DNA of 30,390 nucleotides from a virus: positions 1 to 30,390 of the IMG/VR virus record IMGVR_UViG_3300044608_000137. One strand, given 5' to 3'. Of this stretch, positions 1 through 8,030 are shown one piece after another. The first letter of the stretch is position 1. Each line of letters starts with the position of its first letter. The notes below the pieces were generated by a model that was given only the letters and a program-made list of their open reading frames with translations, was not told where the DNA came from and made no database searches. Position numbers and translations under genes: made by a program.

Positions 1-127
1 ACAACGGTGCACAAGTTCAAACACGAATAACATCAAGTTCAAGCTATGACATACGATATCCTTTAATCTCAAGTAGTAGAGTTTGGCAGTATGGCGGTGG
101 TGGAGCGCAAGACATAAGCCAGAATAG
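1..127. repeat. Terminal direct repeat, left copy (circular closure)
   Basis: These 127 bases are identical to the last 127 bases of the window (30264-30390). An exact repeat of this odd length, lying inside an open reading frame that stays in phase across the join, is what a short-read assembler leaves when it closes a circle with a k-mer of 127. I therefore read it as proof of circularity or circular permutation and not as a biological terminal repeat. The unit genome is 30,263 bp. Confidence 0.95.
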
Positions 128-1934
128 CCACCATATGCATTACTACGAGTTGTTTCCTGCGGTAAGAATAAGCAAAGTATTTGAAGCTATAGAAACGAAA
201 TACGATATAGATTTTCAAGGATTATTTCTAAATGACAAGAGGTTTACGAATTGTTACTTATGGCTAAAGAATAAAGATACGTTTGCTTTTTACTCAGATA
301 GGAAAGCATTGGATTTTACTGCGGTAAGCCAAGCAACAGGAGTAGGTACGGCAGCTATATTAGATAGGAATGTTTTAAAGTTTAATTACGACCCTGAAAA
401 CTCAATAGGAGGTACGGTACCCGGAACACTTAAACAGATTCAGTTTTATGTAAATGCATACGGAGTAGGTGGAGCAGATGTTACAACAAGCGATGTATTT
501 ATTGATGTGTACGAAAACGATAATCTTATAGCTACCGTTAGTGCTTCTTTTGGTAATGCAGCAGAATATACAGGAATCGTTGATTGGGATGGTTCTTTAG
601 ATACTGAGTTTTCTTTTGTGGGTAGAGCAGAAGGTGATGTAATTGTAGGTTATTGGTGTGAGTTGAATTTGTTAATTAATGGTTCTTTAACAGATGCAAG
701 TGGTAACTTTTGGGACTATGCTTATGTAACGGTTACTGATAACACATTTACAAAAGACTTAGATATTTCTGGCAATTTCCCAGATATGAAGATAAGCGAT
801 TTCGTAGCAGGTATATTAAAGCAGTTTAATTTAACTTGTTATGGTTTATCTCCTACTATATTTCAGATTGAACCTTTAGAGGATTGGTATAGCAAAGGAA
901 GAATAATAGACGTAACAAAACACATAGATATAGATAGCATAGATTACGAGCGTGTAAAGTTGTATAAGAAGATAGGATTTAAGCATTTAAAAAGTGCTAC
1001 TATTTTAAACACACAATTTGCAGCTAATAATAATCGTGAGTATGGCGATTTAGAGCAGGTGTATGATTACGATGGCGGTGAGTACGTTATACAATTACCT
1101 TTTGAAAATCTTTGCCACCAAAAGTTTACAGGAACGGATTTACAGGTAGGCTACTCTTTAGACAAAACTTTAGCACCTATTATTCCGCAGCCTATTTTAT
1201 TGTATATGAATGAGCAAAAGACGGTATCATTCTACTTTAATAATGGAACGTCTACAAATCATATAACAAGCTATATGCCTTTTGGGCAGGATTTAATTTA
1301 TAACTCTTCAAGATATACGTTAAACTTTGGACAAGATAATAGCACGTTCTTTTTAGAGCCTATTGAAAGAAATATATTTAAGGTATATTACTATAACTAC
1401 TTAGCTAATTTATACTCTAAGAAACAAAGGTTAGTAAGTTGTAAAGGATTATTCCCTACTCCTATTCTTACAAGTCTAAAGATGAACGATAGGATATTAA
1501 TTAGGGACAAAAGGTATATCATAAACGAGATAAAAACGGAAACAACCACAGGAGATGTGGATTTAGTCTTGCTAAATGATTTTCGTTCTATAAAGGCATT
1601 AAATGCCCCTAAGACAGGAAAGGGAGTATTAACTGTAACGGTGGGTGTATTGCTACCTACTGGAGTGACTGAGGTTGCTTTAGATATGGGAACTACAGGT
1701 GTAACGGCAAGTGCTGCTACTATTACTACAGACACGGATGTTGTATTTACTTATCCTGTAGTTACTCCAAGTTATACGATCATTGCAGAAAACTCAGACG
1801 ATTTAATAACGGAGTTTAACCAATACCTAAGAGGAGAAGAAGGAAACACTAACGTTTACGATATAGAATTAACTTATACAAACGAGGACGGAAGCACAGA
1901 GGTAGACACCCTAACACTAACACAAGAAGTATGA
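1..1934 (+). CDS. Large tail-associated structural protein, C-terminal part (gene begins at 29852)
   Basis: The reading frame is open from base 3 with no start codon of its own. The ATG at 135 is internal (about residue 183). Joined through the circular junction to 29852-30390, the full protein is 781 residues. It resembles large tail proteins of Bacteroidota phages that sit just before the tape measure gene, so a distal tail, hub or baseplate role is likely. The body is rich in beta-type sequence. After the stretch ending LLNDF (near 1580) there is a Thr/Val/Gly-rich C-terminal region of about 120 residues that looks like an Ig-like or carbohydrate-binding beta-sandwich. No enzymatic motif is evident. 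The stop overlaps the next start (ATGA at 1931-1934), suggesting translational coupling. The structural role is inferred from position and general likeness. Confidence 0.75.
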   Translation, partial: NGAQVQTRITSSSSYDIRYPLISSSRVWQYGGGGAQDISQNSHHMHYYELFPAVRISKVFEAIETKYDIDFQGLFLNDKRFTNCYLWLKNKDTFAFYSDRKALDFTAVSQATGVGTAAILDRNVLKFNYDPENSIGGTVPGTLKQIQFYVNAYGVGGADVTTSDVFIDVYENDNLIATVSASFGNAAEYTGIVDWDGSLDTEFSFVGRAEGDVIVGYWCELNLLINGSLTDASGNFWDYAYVTVTDNTFTKDLDISGNFPDMKISDFVAGILKQFNLTCYGLSPTIFQIEPLEDWYSKGRIIDVTKHIDIDSIDYERVKLYKKIGFKHLKSATILNTQFAANNNREYGDLEQVYDYDGGEYVIQLPFENLCHQKFTGTDLQVGYSLDKTLAPIIPQPILLYMNEQKTVSFYFNNGTSTNHITSYMPFGQDLIYNSSRYTLNFGQDNSTFFLEPIERNIFKVYYYNYLANLYSKKQRLVSCKGLFPTPILTSLKMNDRILIRDKRYIINEIKTETTTGDVDLVLLNDFRSIKALNAPKTGKGVLTVTVGVLLPTGVTEVALDMGTTGVTASAATITTDTDVVFTYPVVTPSYTIIAENSDDLITEFNQYLRGEEGNTNVYDIELTYTNEDGSTEVDTLTLTQEV

Positions 1935-2086
1935 TTAAGAATATTTTAGAGTTATTAAAAATAGACGATTTCTACGGAAAGACGGAGTTCATTGACATAG
2001 CAAAAGGTAAGTATAAAATACCCACAAGCGTACGTGAAGCATACAAACAAGGTAAAAGAGAGTTAAAGAGTAAAAGACGTAAGTAA
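1931..2086 (+). CDS. Small basic protein between tail protein and tape measure, 51 aa
   Basis: This 51-residue frame fills the space between the large tail protein and the tape measure exactly. Its ATG overlaps the upstream stop (ATGA) and its TAA overlaps the tape measure ATG (TAATG). It starts MIKNILELLKIDDFYGKTEF and ends in a Lys/Arg-rich tail (KSKRRK). Perfect coupling on both sides argues that it is translated. I recognise no family. Position suggests a minor tail or assembly factor that works with the tape measure, but nothing in the sequence shows this. Confidence 0.7.
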   Translation: MIKNILELLKIDDFYGKTEFIDIAKGKYKIPTSVREAYKQGKRELKSKRRK

Positions 2087-4044
2087 TGGCTGAAAAGAAA
2101 GTAATAGAATTAGAGGTAAAGACGGAATCACTTAAACCACTAAAAGCACAATTAAGAGAAGCACAAGCTGAAGTTGCTGCATTAGCTGAAAAGTTCGGTG
2201 CTACATCTCAAGAGGCAGTACAAGCAGCGAAGAAAGCAGCAGAATTAAAAGACGCTATTGCAGACGCTAAAAACTTGACTGACGCATACAACCCAGATGC
2301 CAAATTCAACGCATTATCTGCCTCGATTAGTGGAGTATTAAATGGATTTCAAGCCTTTGAAGGTGCGTTAGGGTTAGTAGGTGTAGAAGGCGAAGCGGTA
2401 CAAGCTACTTTGCTAAAGGTGCAATCTGCTATGGCTTTAACTCAAGGTATTAATGGAGTCTTAGAAGCTAAAGAAGACTTTGCCAACTTAGGTAAACAAA
2501 TCACAGGAGTATATGAGGGAGCGGTAAAAGGATTCCAAAATATGACTGCCGCAGGTAAAGTATTTGCTATTACAGGAATAGGACTACTTATCACAGGATT
2601 AAGCCTTGTTATTACTTATTGGGATGACATTAGAAAAGCTGTAGGGGATGTATCTGAGGAAGAGCAAAAATTAGCAGAATACAGAAGACAATATGCAGCC
2701 GAACAAGATAAACAAGTAGCAGAAGAATCAAAAGGATTCGCTACTCTTATTGCTCAATTAAAAGCATCCAATAAAGGCAGTAAGGAGCGTTCTGAATTAA
2801 TATCTGAGATTAATAAAAAATACGGAACTACTCTTAAAAATTTATCGGATGAAGCTGAATTTCAAAACCAATTAAATCAAGAATTAGCTAATTATTTAAC
2901 TTACCAACAAGCTAAATTTAGACTTCAAAAAAATGAAGAGGCTATAGTTAGAAACTTAGAAACTCAAAGTAAACTAAAAAGAGAGTTAGTACAAGCAGAA
3001 AAAGATTTAGCTAAAGCTATTCAAGATGGTGCAGGAAAAACACGAACTACATTAGAAGAAGGTGTAGCAGTTCAAATAGCAGTTAATCAAGAAGCATCTA
3101 ACGCAGCAGAAAGAGCATCTGAAAGAATAAAGAAAAATACTAAAGAATTAGCAGATGCAGAAAATAGATTTGAAAACTATGGTAAGGCAGCAATCTATGC
3201 AAGTGGACAAATTGACAAGTTAACTTATTCGGGTAAGAAGTACGTTGAGCAAAACACGGAAGTAAAAACAAGCACAGAGAAATCTACTAAAGAAATTACT
3301 AAGCAAGCAGATGCAGTTAGAGATACTAATCAAGAGATGTTAGATGCGGGTGACACATTTGCTGAAGCTGCGAAAAAACGAAGAGATAAAACAGAACAAG
3401 AAATAAAAGATAGTGAACAAGCAAAGAATGATGCTTCAAGGTACTGGCAAAATTTAGACCTTGATTTTACTTTAAAAAATGAAGAGGAAAAACAATTAGC
3501 AAGACAAAAGACTGTTGATTTAGCTTTAAAAACAGCTCAAACATTTGGGCAAGTATATGCTGAATTAAACAACCTTTTAAATGCTTCAGATAACGAAAGG
3601 TTAAAGAATGTAAAGAAAGGAAGCAAAGAAGAAGAGGCAATCAAAAAGAGAATGTTTGAGCGTGATAAGAAATTACGTATTGTTCAAACAATTATAGATA
3701 CTGCATCGAATGTAGTTACTTCTGTTCGTAATGGTGGAGGTATTCCTACAGGTATTCCTTTCGGTGTCGCGGCTGGTGTTATGGGTGCTTTACAAATTGC
3801 TGCTATCTCTAAAACTAAATTTGAAGGAAGTACAGGCGGTGGAGGTGAAGATACTGCCATTCCTCAGATTGCAGGAGCAGGTGGTGTTATGGCTCCTAAC
3901 TTTAATTTAGTAGGAAACGCTCAAGCTACAAACCCATTAGCAGGATTAGGAGAAGGATTAATACAGGCTTATGTAGTAAGTGGAGATGTAACGACTGCTC
4001 AGTCTTTAGATAGGAATAGAGTGAATAACGCAACGTTTGGATAA
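2086..4044 (+). CDS. Tail tape measure protein
   Basis: This 652-residue protein has the usual tape measure composition. An Ala/Glu/Lys-rich helical N-terminus (residues 1-65) is followed by a hydrophobic segment at about 157-178 (FAITGIGLLITGLSLVITYW). A long charged coiled-coil region spans about 190-530. A Gly-rich hydrophobic C-terminal part (about 550-600) holds a possible second membrane-active segment. Tape measures set tail length and help DNA cross the cell envelope. At the usual rule of roughly 0.15 nm per residue this would mean a tail near 100 nm, typical of a siphovirus. No lytic transglycosylase or peptidase motif is visible. It is translationally coupled to the 51-residue ORF before it. 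The frameshifted chaperone-like gene that normally precedes a tape measure lies about 5 kb upstream, before the neck genes. Confidence 0.85.
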   Translation: MAEKKVIELEVKTESLKPLKAQLREAQAEVAALAEKFGATSQEAVQAAKKAAELKDAIADAKNLTDAYNPDAKFNALSASISGVLNGFQAFEGALGLVGVEGEAVQATLLKVQSAMALTQGINGVLEAKEDFANLGKQITGVYEGAVKGFQNMTAAGKVFAITGIGLLITGLSLVITYWDDIRKAVGDVSEEEQKLAEYRRQYAAEQDKQVAEESKGFATLIAQLKASNKGSKERSELISEINKKYGTTLKNLSDEAEFQNQLNQELANYLTYQQAKFRLQKNEEAIVRNLETQSKLKRELVQAEKDLAKAIQDGAGKTRTTLEEGVAVQIAVNQEASNAAERASERIKKNTKELADAENRFENYGKAAIYASGQIDKLTYSGKKYVEQNTEVKTSTEKSTKEITKQADAVRDTNQEMLDAGDTFAEAAKKRRDKTEQEIKDSEQAKNDASRYWQNLDLDFTLKNEEEKQLARQKTVDLALKTAQTFGQVYAELNNLLNASDNERLKNVKKGSKEEEAIKKRMFERDKKLRIVQTIIDTASNVVTSVRNGGGIPTGIPFGVAAGVMGALQIAAISKTKFEGSTGGGGEDTAIPQIAGAGGVMAPNFNLVGNAQATNPLAGLGEGLIQAYVVSGDVTTAQSLDRNRVNNATFG

Positions 4045-4062
4045 TTATAAAGTTATTAGGTT

Positions 4063-5124
4063 ATGAATAAGATAATAGAATTAGTGATAGACGAGAACGA
4101 TGAAATGAGCGGAATAGATGCCGTTTCAGTTGTTAGTTCTCCTGCAATAGAAGAAAACTTTATTGCGTTACATAAACACGAAGTAGAGTTGAAAGAAATA
4201 GATACTGAAAAGCGTATCTTAATGGGTGCTGCTTTAGTGCCTAATAAACAAATCTACAGACGTAACGACAAGAACGAAGAGTATCATATCTATTTCAGTA
4301 AGGACACGGTTAGAAAAGCATCTGAGTTATTTCTAATGAGAGCAAATCAAAATAACGCTACATACGAACACGATAAAAAATTAAGTGGAATGAGTGTGGT
4401 AGAATCGTGGATCATTGAAGATGAGAAAAAAGACAAGTCTGCAAAATACGGATTCAGTCTGCCGGTAGGAACTTGGATGATTTCTATGAAGGTAAATAAT
4501 GATGAGGTATGGAAAGACGTGAAAGAAGGTAAAGTAAAAGGATTTTCTATAGAAGGTTACTTTGCAGACAAATACGAAATGAGCCTTAAACCTACGATTA
4601 CTGAGCCAGAAACAGAAGAGGAATTAATTGAGAAGTTAAAAGCACTTATATTAAAAGCTGAACAAGAGGAATTAGAAGAGGGAGTAGAGCATTACACAAA
4701 AGACGGAAAGGTATATACAGGCCCAACGCATAAAGACGCTTCAGGTCGTTTAATGACGGGTGCAGTTCACACAGAAGATAGCGAGTATTTATATCATAAA
4801 GACGAACTACCATTACAACTTGAAAGCTACACAGACTATCCAGAAGCAGCTAAAGAAAACGCTAAGATAGCTTTAAGATATGCAGAAGAAAACGGATGGG
4901 GAGATTGCGGAACACCTGTAGGTAAAGCACGAGCAAATCAGTTAGCAAATGGCGAACCTATAAGCGAAGAAACTATTGCACGAATGGCATCGTTTGAACG
5001 TCAACGTCAAAACTCTGACAAGGAGTTAGGAGATGGATGTGGTAGATTGATGTGGTTAGCGTGGGGTGGTGATGAAGGAGTAGAATGGGCGCAACGTAAA
5101 TTAGAACAAATCAAAAACAAATAA
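4063..5124 (+). CDS. Prohead protease, XkdF-like, with extra C-terminal domain
   Basis: Residues 1-175 resemble XkdF-type phage maturation proteases. The stretch GAALVPNKQIYRR (55-67) is followed by a His in YEHD (H103) and by the VKGFSIEG motif with S162, which match the His/Ser arrangement of herpesvirus-type prohead proteases. Such enzymes cleave scaffold and capsid precursors during head maturation. After an acidic linker (about 180-208) comes a second domain (about 209-353) with motifs TKDGKVYTGPTHKDASG, ENGWGDCGTPVGKARANQLA and RLMWLAWGGDEGVEWA. It is often attached to these proteases in Bacteroidota phages; its function is unknown to me. The small Cys-rich gene, scaffold and major capsid protein follow directly, as expected for a head-assembly block. 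The catalytic residues are inferred from motif context and not tested by alignment. Confidence 0.75.
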   Translation: MNKIIELVIDENDEMSGIDAVSVVSSPAIEENFIALHKHEVELKEIDTEKRILMGAALVPNKQIYRRNDKNEEYHIYFSKDTVRKASELFLMRANQNNATYEHDKKLSGMSVVESWIIEDEKKDKSAKYGFSLPVGTWMISMKVNNDEVWKDVKEGKVKGFSIEGYFADKYEMSLKPTITEPETEEELIEKLKALILKAEQEELEEGVEHYTKDGKVYTGPTHKDASGRLMTGAVHTEDSEYLYHKDELPLQLESYTDYPEAAKENAKIALRYAEENGWGDCGTPVGKARANQLANGEPISEETIARMASFERQRQNSDKELGDGCGRLMWLAWGGDEGVEWAQRKLEQIKNK

Positions 5125-5125
5125 G

Positions 5126-5323
5126 ATGGCAAAACAAAAAACACTAAGTAAGACAAGTCCTAAAGGCGGTAAAAGAGGATGCCTTTGTGACGACGGCACG
5201 TATAACTCAAAATGCTGCGATGGCACACTACAAGCGCAGGGTGTAGGTAGTTTAGTTTCGCAAGGAACTCCCACCATTGTAAACACGAATGAAGCAAGAG
5301 TTATTACAAGTGTTAATGGGTAA
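5126..5323 (+). CDS. Small Cys-rich protein in the head gene block, 65 aa
   Basis: This 65-residue protein starts one base after the protease stop. Its basic N-terminus (MAKQKTLSKTSPKGGKRG) leads into a Cys-containing motif CLCDDGTYNSKCCDG with Cys at 19, 21, 30 and 31, then a polar tail. The four Cys could bind a metal or form disulfides. I have a general memory of similar small proteins at this position in Flavobacterium-type phages, always between protease and scaffold, but know no function. A minor head protein or assembly cofactor is possible. Confidence 0.7.
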   Translation: MAKQKTLSKTSPKGGKRGCLCDDGTYNSKCCDGTLQAQGVGSLVSQGTPTIVNTNEARVITSVNG

Positions 5324-5364
5324 AAATACAACAGAACAAAAACACGAAAGTTATTAAGTTATAA

Positions 5365-5985
5365 ATGTTAAATATGAAAAAGAACGTAATCAATCAAATT
5401 AAAGAACTTTTAGGAATGGAAGTTAAATTGGCTACTATGAAACTTTCCGATGGAATGACTATTCTAGAAGCTGAAGTGTTTGAAGCAGGATCAGAAGTTT
5501 TTATAGTTGCTGAAGATCAAAAAATCGCTTTGCCTGTAGGAGAGTATGAATTGGAAGATTCTAAAATGTTGGTAGTAATCGAAGAAGGTATTATTGCTGA
5601 AATTAAAGAAATGGAAGCTGAAGAGGAAATGCCGATGGGAGAGCCAGAAGCAGAAGCAGAGGTAGAAGTTGAAGCAGAAGCAGCAGCACCTAAAGACATT
5701 AAAAAGACGGTTGAATCTATCGTTAAAGAAACGTTCTTCTCAGAAATGGAAGCACTTAAAATTGAAAACGAAGAGTTGAAAGCTAAGTTAGAAATGTTTT
5801 CAAAAGTTGAGCCTACTACAGAAGTTGCTACTGAAGAAACTACTAAAGAAAATAAGGTTGAATTAGAGGAAGTATCTCCTATCACTTTCAACCCTGAGAA
5901 TGTAAATAAAGCAGAAGGATTCAAATTTGCTTCTAAAAGAGCAAGAACTACAATGGATTCTATCCTTGAAAAATTAAATAAATAA
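5365..5985 (+). CDS. Putative capsid scaffold protein
   Basis: This 206-residue, strongly acidic protein lies directly upstream of the major capsid gene. It has a small folded N-terminal part (about 1-80), a repetitive Glu/Ala-rich stretch (residues about 85-108), a coiled-coil segment (about 110-145, with KETFFSEMEALKIENEELKA) and a basic C-terminal tail (KFASKRARTTMDSILEKLNK). Acidic helical body plus basic tail is the usual plan of scaffold proteins, where the tail contacts the capsid subunit. Neighbouring prohead protease could degrade it during maturation. The first ATG (5365) and a second one three codons on (5374) are both possible starts; I keep the first. Family membership is inferred from composition and place. 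Confidence 0.65.
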   Translation: MLNMKKNVINQIKELLGMEVKLATMKLSDGMTILEAEVFEAGSEVFIVAEDQKIALPVGEYELEDSKMLVVIEEGIIAEIKEMEAEEEMPMGEPEAEAEVEVEAEAAAPKDIKKTVESIVKETFFSEMEALKIENEELKAKLEMFSKVEPTTEVATEETTKENKVELEEVSPITFNPENVNKAEGFKFASKRARTTMDSILEKLNK

Positions 5986-6008
5986 TTAACTAATAATTTA
6001 AAAAAAAG

Positions 6009-6962
6009 ATGGCTACTACAACATCAATTACAACTACTTATGCTGGGGAGTTCGCAGGTAAGTACATTGCTGCAGCACTTTTGTCTGCACCAACTTTAGA
6101 GCAAGGTGGTTTAACTATCCACCCAAATGTTAAGTACAAGCAAGTTATCCAACGTGTTGCTACTGACGGAATCGTTAAGAACGCTACTTGTGATTTTGAC
6201 GCTACTTCAACTTTAACTCTTACTGAAAGAGTGCTTCAGCCGGAGGAATTTCAAGTAAATTTGAGCCTTTGCCGAAAAGATTTTCACCAAACTTGGCAGG
6301 CGGCTGAGATGGGTTACGGAGCATTCGATGTTCTTCCTAAATCTTTCGCTGATTTCCTTATTGCTCACGTAGCTGAGAAAGTTGCTTCTCATATGGAAGG
6401 TGTTATTTGGGAAGGTAACAACGCTTCTGCAGGTGAGTTCTCAGGTATTATGCGCCAACTTGCAGCTGATTCTGCTTTACCAGCCGCACAAGAGGTAGCA
6501 GGTACTACAGTAGATGCAGGTGACGTTATTGCTGAACTTGGTAAAATCGTAGACGCTTGTCCATCACGTTTGTACGGACAACCAGATTTGAAATTGTATC
6601 TTTCTTCTAACATCGTACGTGCTTATATCCGTGCTTTGGGTGGATTCGGTGCATCAGGTTTGGGTGCTAATGGTGTTAACGCACAAGGTACTCAATGGTA
6701 CACTAACGGTTCACTTTCTTTCGATGGTATTCCAATCTTCTTGGCTTATGGTCTTGATGACAACAGAGGTCTTTTGACTCAGTCTTCTAACCTACACTTC
6801 GCTACGGGTCTTCTTTCTGACTTGAATGAAGTTAAAGTTATCGATATGGCAGACCTTGATGGTTCTCAAAACGTAAGAGTAATTATGCGTTTTACTGCAG
6901 ATGCTAAATATGGTTTCGCTGGAGATTGTGTTACTTACGGTGTAACTAACTCAGCTAACTAA
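6009..6962 (+). CDS. Major capsid protein
   Basis: This 317-residue protein follows the protease and scaffold genes. Its N-terminus (MATTTSITTTYAGEFAGKYI) and middle (AEMGYGAFDVLPKSFADFL, MEGVIWEGNN) match the major capsid proteins I know from Bacteroidota phages, with a presumed HK97-type fold. The gene's codon choice differs from its neighbours: it prefers GGT, GCT, AAC, ATC, TTC, CGT and CTT, the pattern of very highly expressed genes. A strong terminator follows 22 bases after the stop, consistent with a dominant late transcript ending here. There is no obvious long N-terminal delta domain, fitting the separate scaffold gene. Confidence 0.85.
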   Translation: MATTTSITTTYAGEFAGKYIAAALLSAPTLEQGGLTIHPNVKYKQVIQRVATDGIVKNATCDFDATSTLTLTERVLQPEEFQVNLSLCRKDFHQTWQAAEMGYGAFDVLPKSFADFLIAHVAEKVASHMEGVIWEGNNASAGEFSGIMRQLAADSALPAAQEVAGTTVDAGDVIAELGKIVDACPSRLYGQPDLKLYLSSNIVRAYIRALGGFGASGLGANGVNAQGTQWYTNGSLSFDGIPIFLAYGLDDNRGLLTQSSNLHFATGLLSDLNEVKVIDMADLDGSQNVRVIMRFTADAKYGFAGDCVTYGVTNSAN

Positions 6963-6983
6963 TCTTAACTAATAAAATAACGA

Positions 6984-7013
6984 GGGTGGTGGAATATCTA
7001 CCACCCTTTTTTT
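6984..7013 (+). terminator. Rho-independent terminator after the major capsid gene
   Basis: GGGTGGT (6984-6990) pairs with ACCACCC (7000-7006). Three further pairs, one of them G-U, extend the stem to 10 bp with a 3-base loop. Seven T follow (7007-7013). It ends the head-gene transcript. Confidence 0.9.
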
Positions 7014-7027
7014 ATAAAATATTAACC

Positions 7028-7056
7028 ACACTTTAACAAAGTGTTAAAATTTTAAC
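7028..7056 (+). promoter_or_regulatory. Tandem palindromes just before the 7059 start codon
   Basis: Two inverted repeats lie side by side between the capsid terminator and the next ATG. ACACTTT-AAC-AAAGTGT occupies 7028-7044. The perfect 14-base palindrome GTTAAAATTTTAAC occupies 7043-7056 and ends two bases before the start codon. A near-identical copy of the second (GTTAAAATATTAAC) stands before the 12494 gene. The only transcription start that could serve the 7059 gene in this 45-base gap must lie in or near these elements, so they may be part of a late promoter, an operator, or a translational control site. Confidence 0.45.
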
Positions 7057-7058
7057 AA

Positions 7059-7610
7059 ATGAGCTGTGATATTGCAAACGGAAGAATAGAGCCTTGTAAA
7101 GATGCGGTAGGTGGTTTAGATGCTATCTACATTATCAATTACGGAGACTATTCTTACCCAAATGATTTAACGTATAACGTTACCAACACGGATGTTATTG
7201 ATGACATTAACAACGTAACAAACGTGTATAAATTCGAACTTAAAGGAACTAACTCTTTTGAGCAAACGATAAACTCTTCAAGAGACAACGGAACTACTTT
7301 TGTGGAGCAGGTTTTAGTTGCTAACTTGAAAAAGCAAGATGTAGCTACCCATAAAATGGTTAAGTTACTTGCTTACGGACGTCCTCACATCGTGGTAAGA
7401 AACAGAAACAATCAGTTCTTTCTTGCAGGTGTAGAGAGAGGAATGGATGTAACTGCAGGTACTATCTCTAACGGGACGGCACTTGGGGATTTTTCTGGGT
7501 ACACTTTGACGTTCACAGGAATGGAGAACATCCCTGCAAACTTCTTAAATTGTTCAACTGAGGTAGGGCTTAGAACGGTTCTTTCTAACGCGACAATTGT
7601 AACAGTATAG
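7059..7610 (+). CDS. Probable major tail (tube) protein
   Basis: This 183-residue protein stands alone between two strong terminators, as suits an abundant virion component. It begins MSCDIANGRIEPCKDAVGG and is predicted to be largely beta, with KFELKGTNSFEQTINSSRDN in the centre. It resembles proteins I associate with the tail tube or another major structural protein of Bacteroidota siphoviruses. No other gene in the window is a better tail tube candidate by size and fold type. It carries two palindromes at its start and its own terminator, so it can be made at its own level. Confidence is high that it is virion-related, lower for the exact role. Confidence 0.55.
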   Translation: MSCDIANGRIEPCKDAVGGLDAIYIINYGDYSYPNDLTYNVTNTDVIDDINNVTNVYKFELKGTNSFEQTINSSRDNGTTFVEQVLVANLKKQDVATHKMVKLLAYGRPHIVVRNRNNQFFLAGVERGMDVTAGTISNGTALGDFSGYTLTFTGMENIPANFLNCSTEVGLRTVLSNATIVTV

Positions 7611-7635
7611 TTTTTCTTTCATAATAGTTGGATTA

Positions 7636-7664
7636 GGGTAGCTTCGGTTACCCTTTTCTTTTTT
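7636..7664 (+). terminator. Rho-independent terminator with TTCG tetraloop
   Basis: GGGTAGC (7636-7642) pairs with GTTACCC (7647-7653), one G-U pair included, closing an extra-stable TTCG loop (7643-7646). A T-rich tail follows (7654-7664, one C). It ends the transcript of the 7059 gene. Confidence 0.9.
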
Positions 7665-7697
7665 AAAACAATATCGAAGTGTTTAAGTTAATATAGT

Positions 7698-8030
7698 ATG
7701 ATAGTATTAAATGTATCAGCTACAAGCCAAATTATTAGCTTCATTCCACGAGAGGAAAGCTATGATACTTTGGAGTTAACTGACGAGCAAACAAATGATA
7801 CGCAGGTTGTAACTATAATCGATTCTACGGTAGGTGAATATTACCACACTATAGAAGCTATATTTGATTTAGTTGAAAATCATTTCTATATGTTGGTATT
7901 AAAAAACGGGAGTGATATAGTATTTAAAGACAAGGTATTTTGTACTAATCAGCCTTTGGTGTCATTTAGCGTAAACAATGGTCAGTATGTAAGTTCGACC
8001 ACAACAAACGACTTTATAATTTATGAGTAA
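7698..8030 (+). CDS. Small beta-rich protein before the portal, 110 aa
   Basis: This 110-residue protein starts MIVLNVSATSQIISFIPREE and consists of short alternating hydrophobic strands, as in a small beta-sandwich. It overlaps the portal gene start by 8 bases, which implies coupled translation and a related role. It may be a head decoration or neck protein, or an accessory tail component. I recognise no motif. Similar short proteins with the same N-terminal pattern exist in Flavobacterium-type phages by my recollection, without assigned function. Confidence 0.7.
   Translation: MIVLNVSATSQIISFIPREESYDTLELTDEQTNDTQVVTIIDSTVGEYYHTIEAIFDLVENHFYMLVLKNGSDIVFKDKVFCTNQPLVSFSVNNGQYVSSTTTNDFIIYE

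Noticed and set aside
135-1934. Start of the large tail protein at the ATG at 135
   Set aside because: The frame is open to the window edge and joins in phase with the gene starting at 29852 once the circle is closed.
5517-5924. Minus-strand frame of 135 codons opposite the scaffold gene
   Set aside because: Ser/Ala-rich shadow created by the Glu/Ala-rich codons of the scaffold gene; no context supports a reverse gene.
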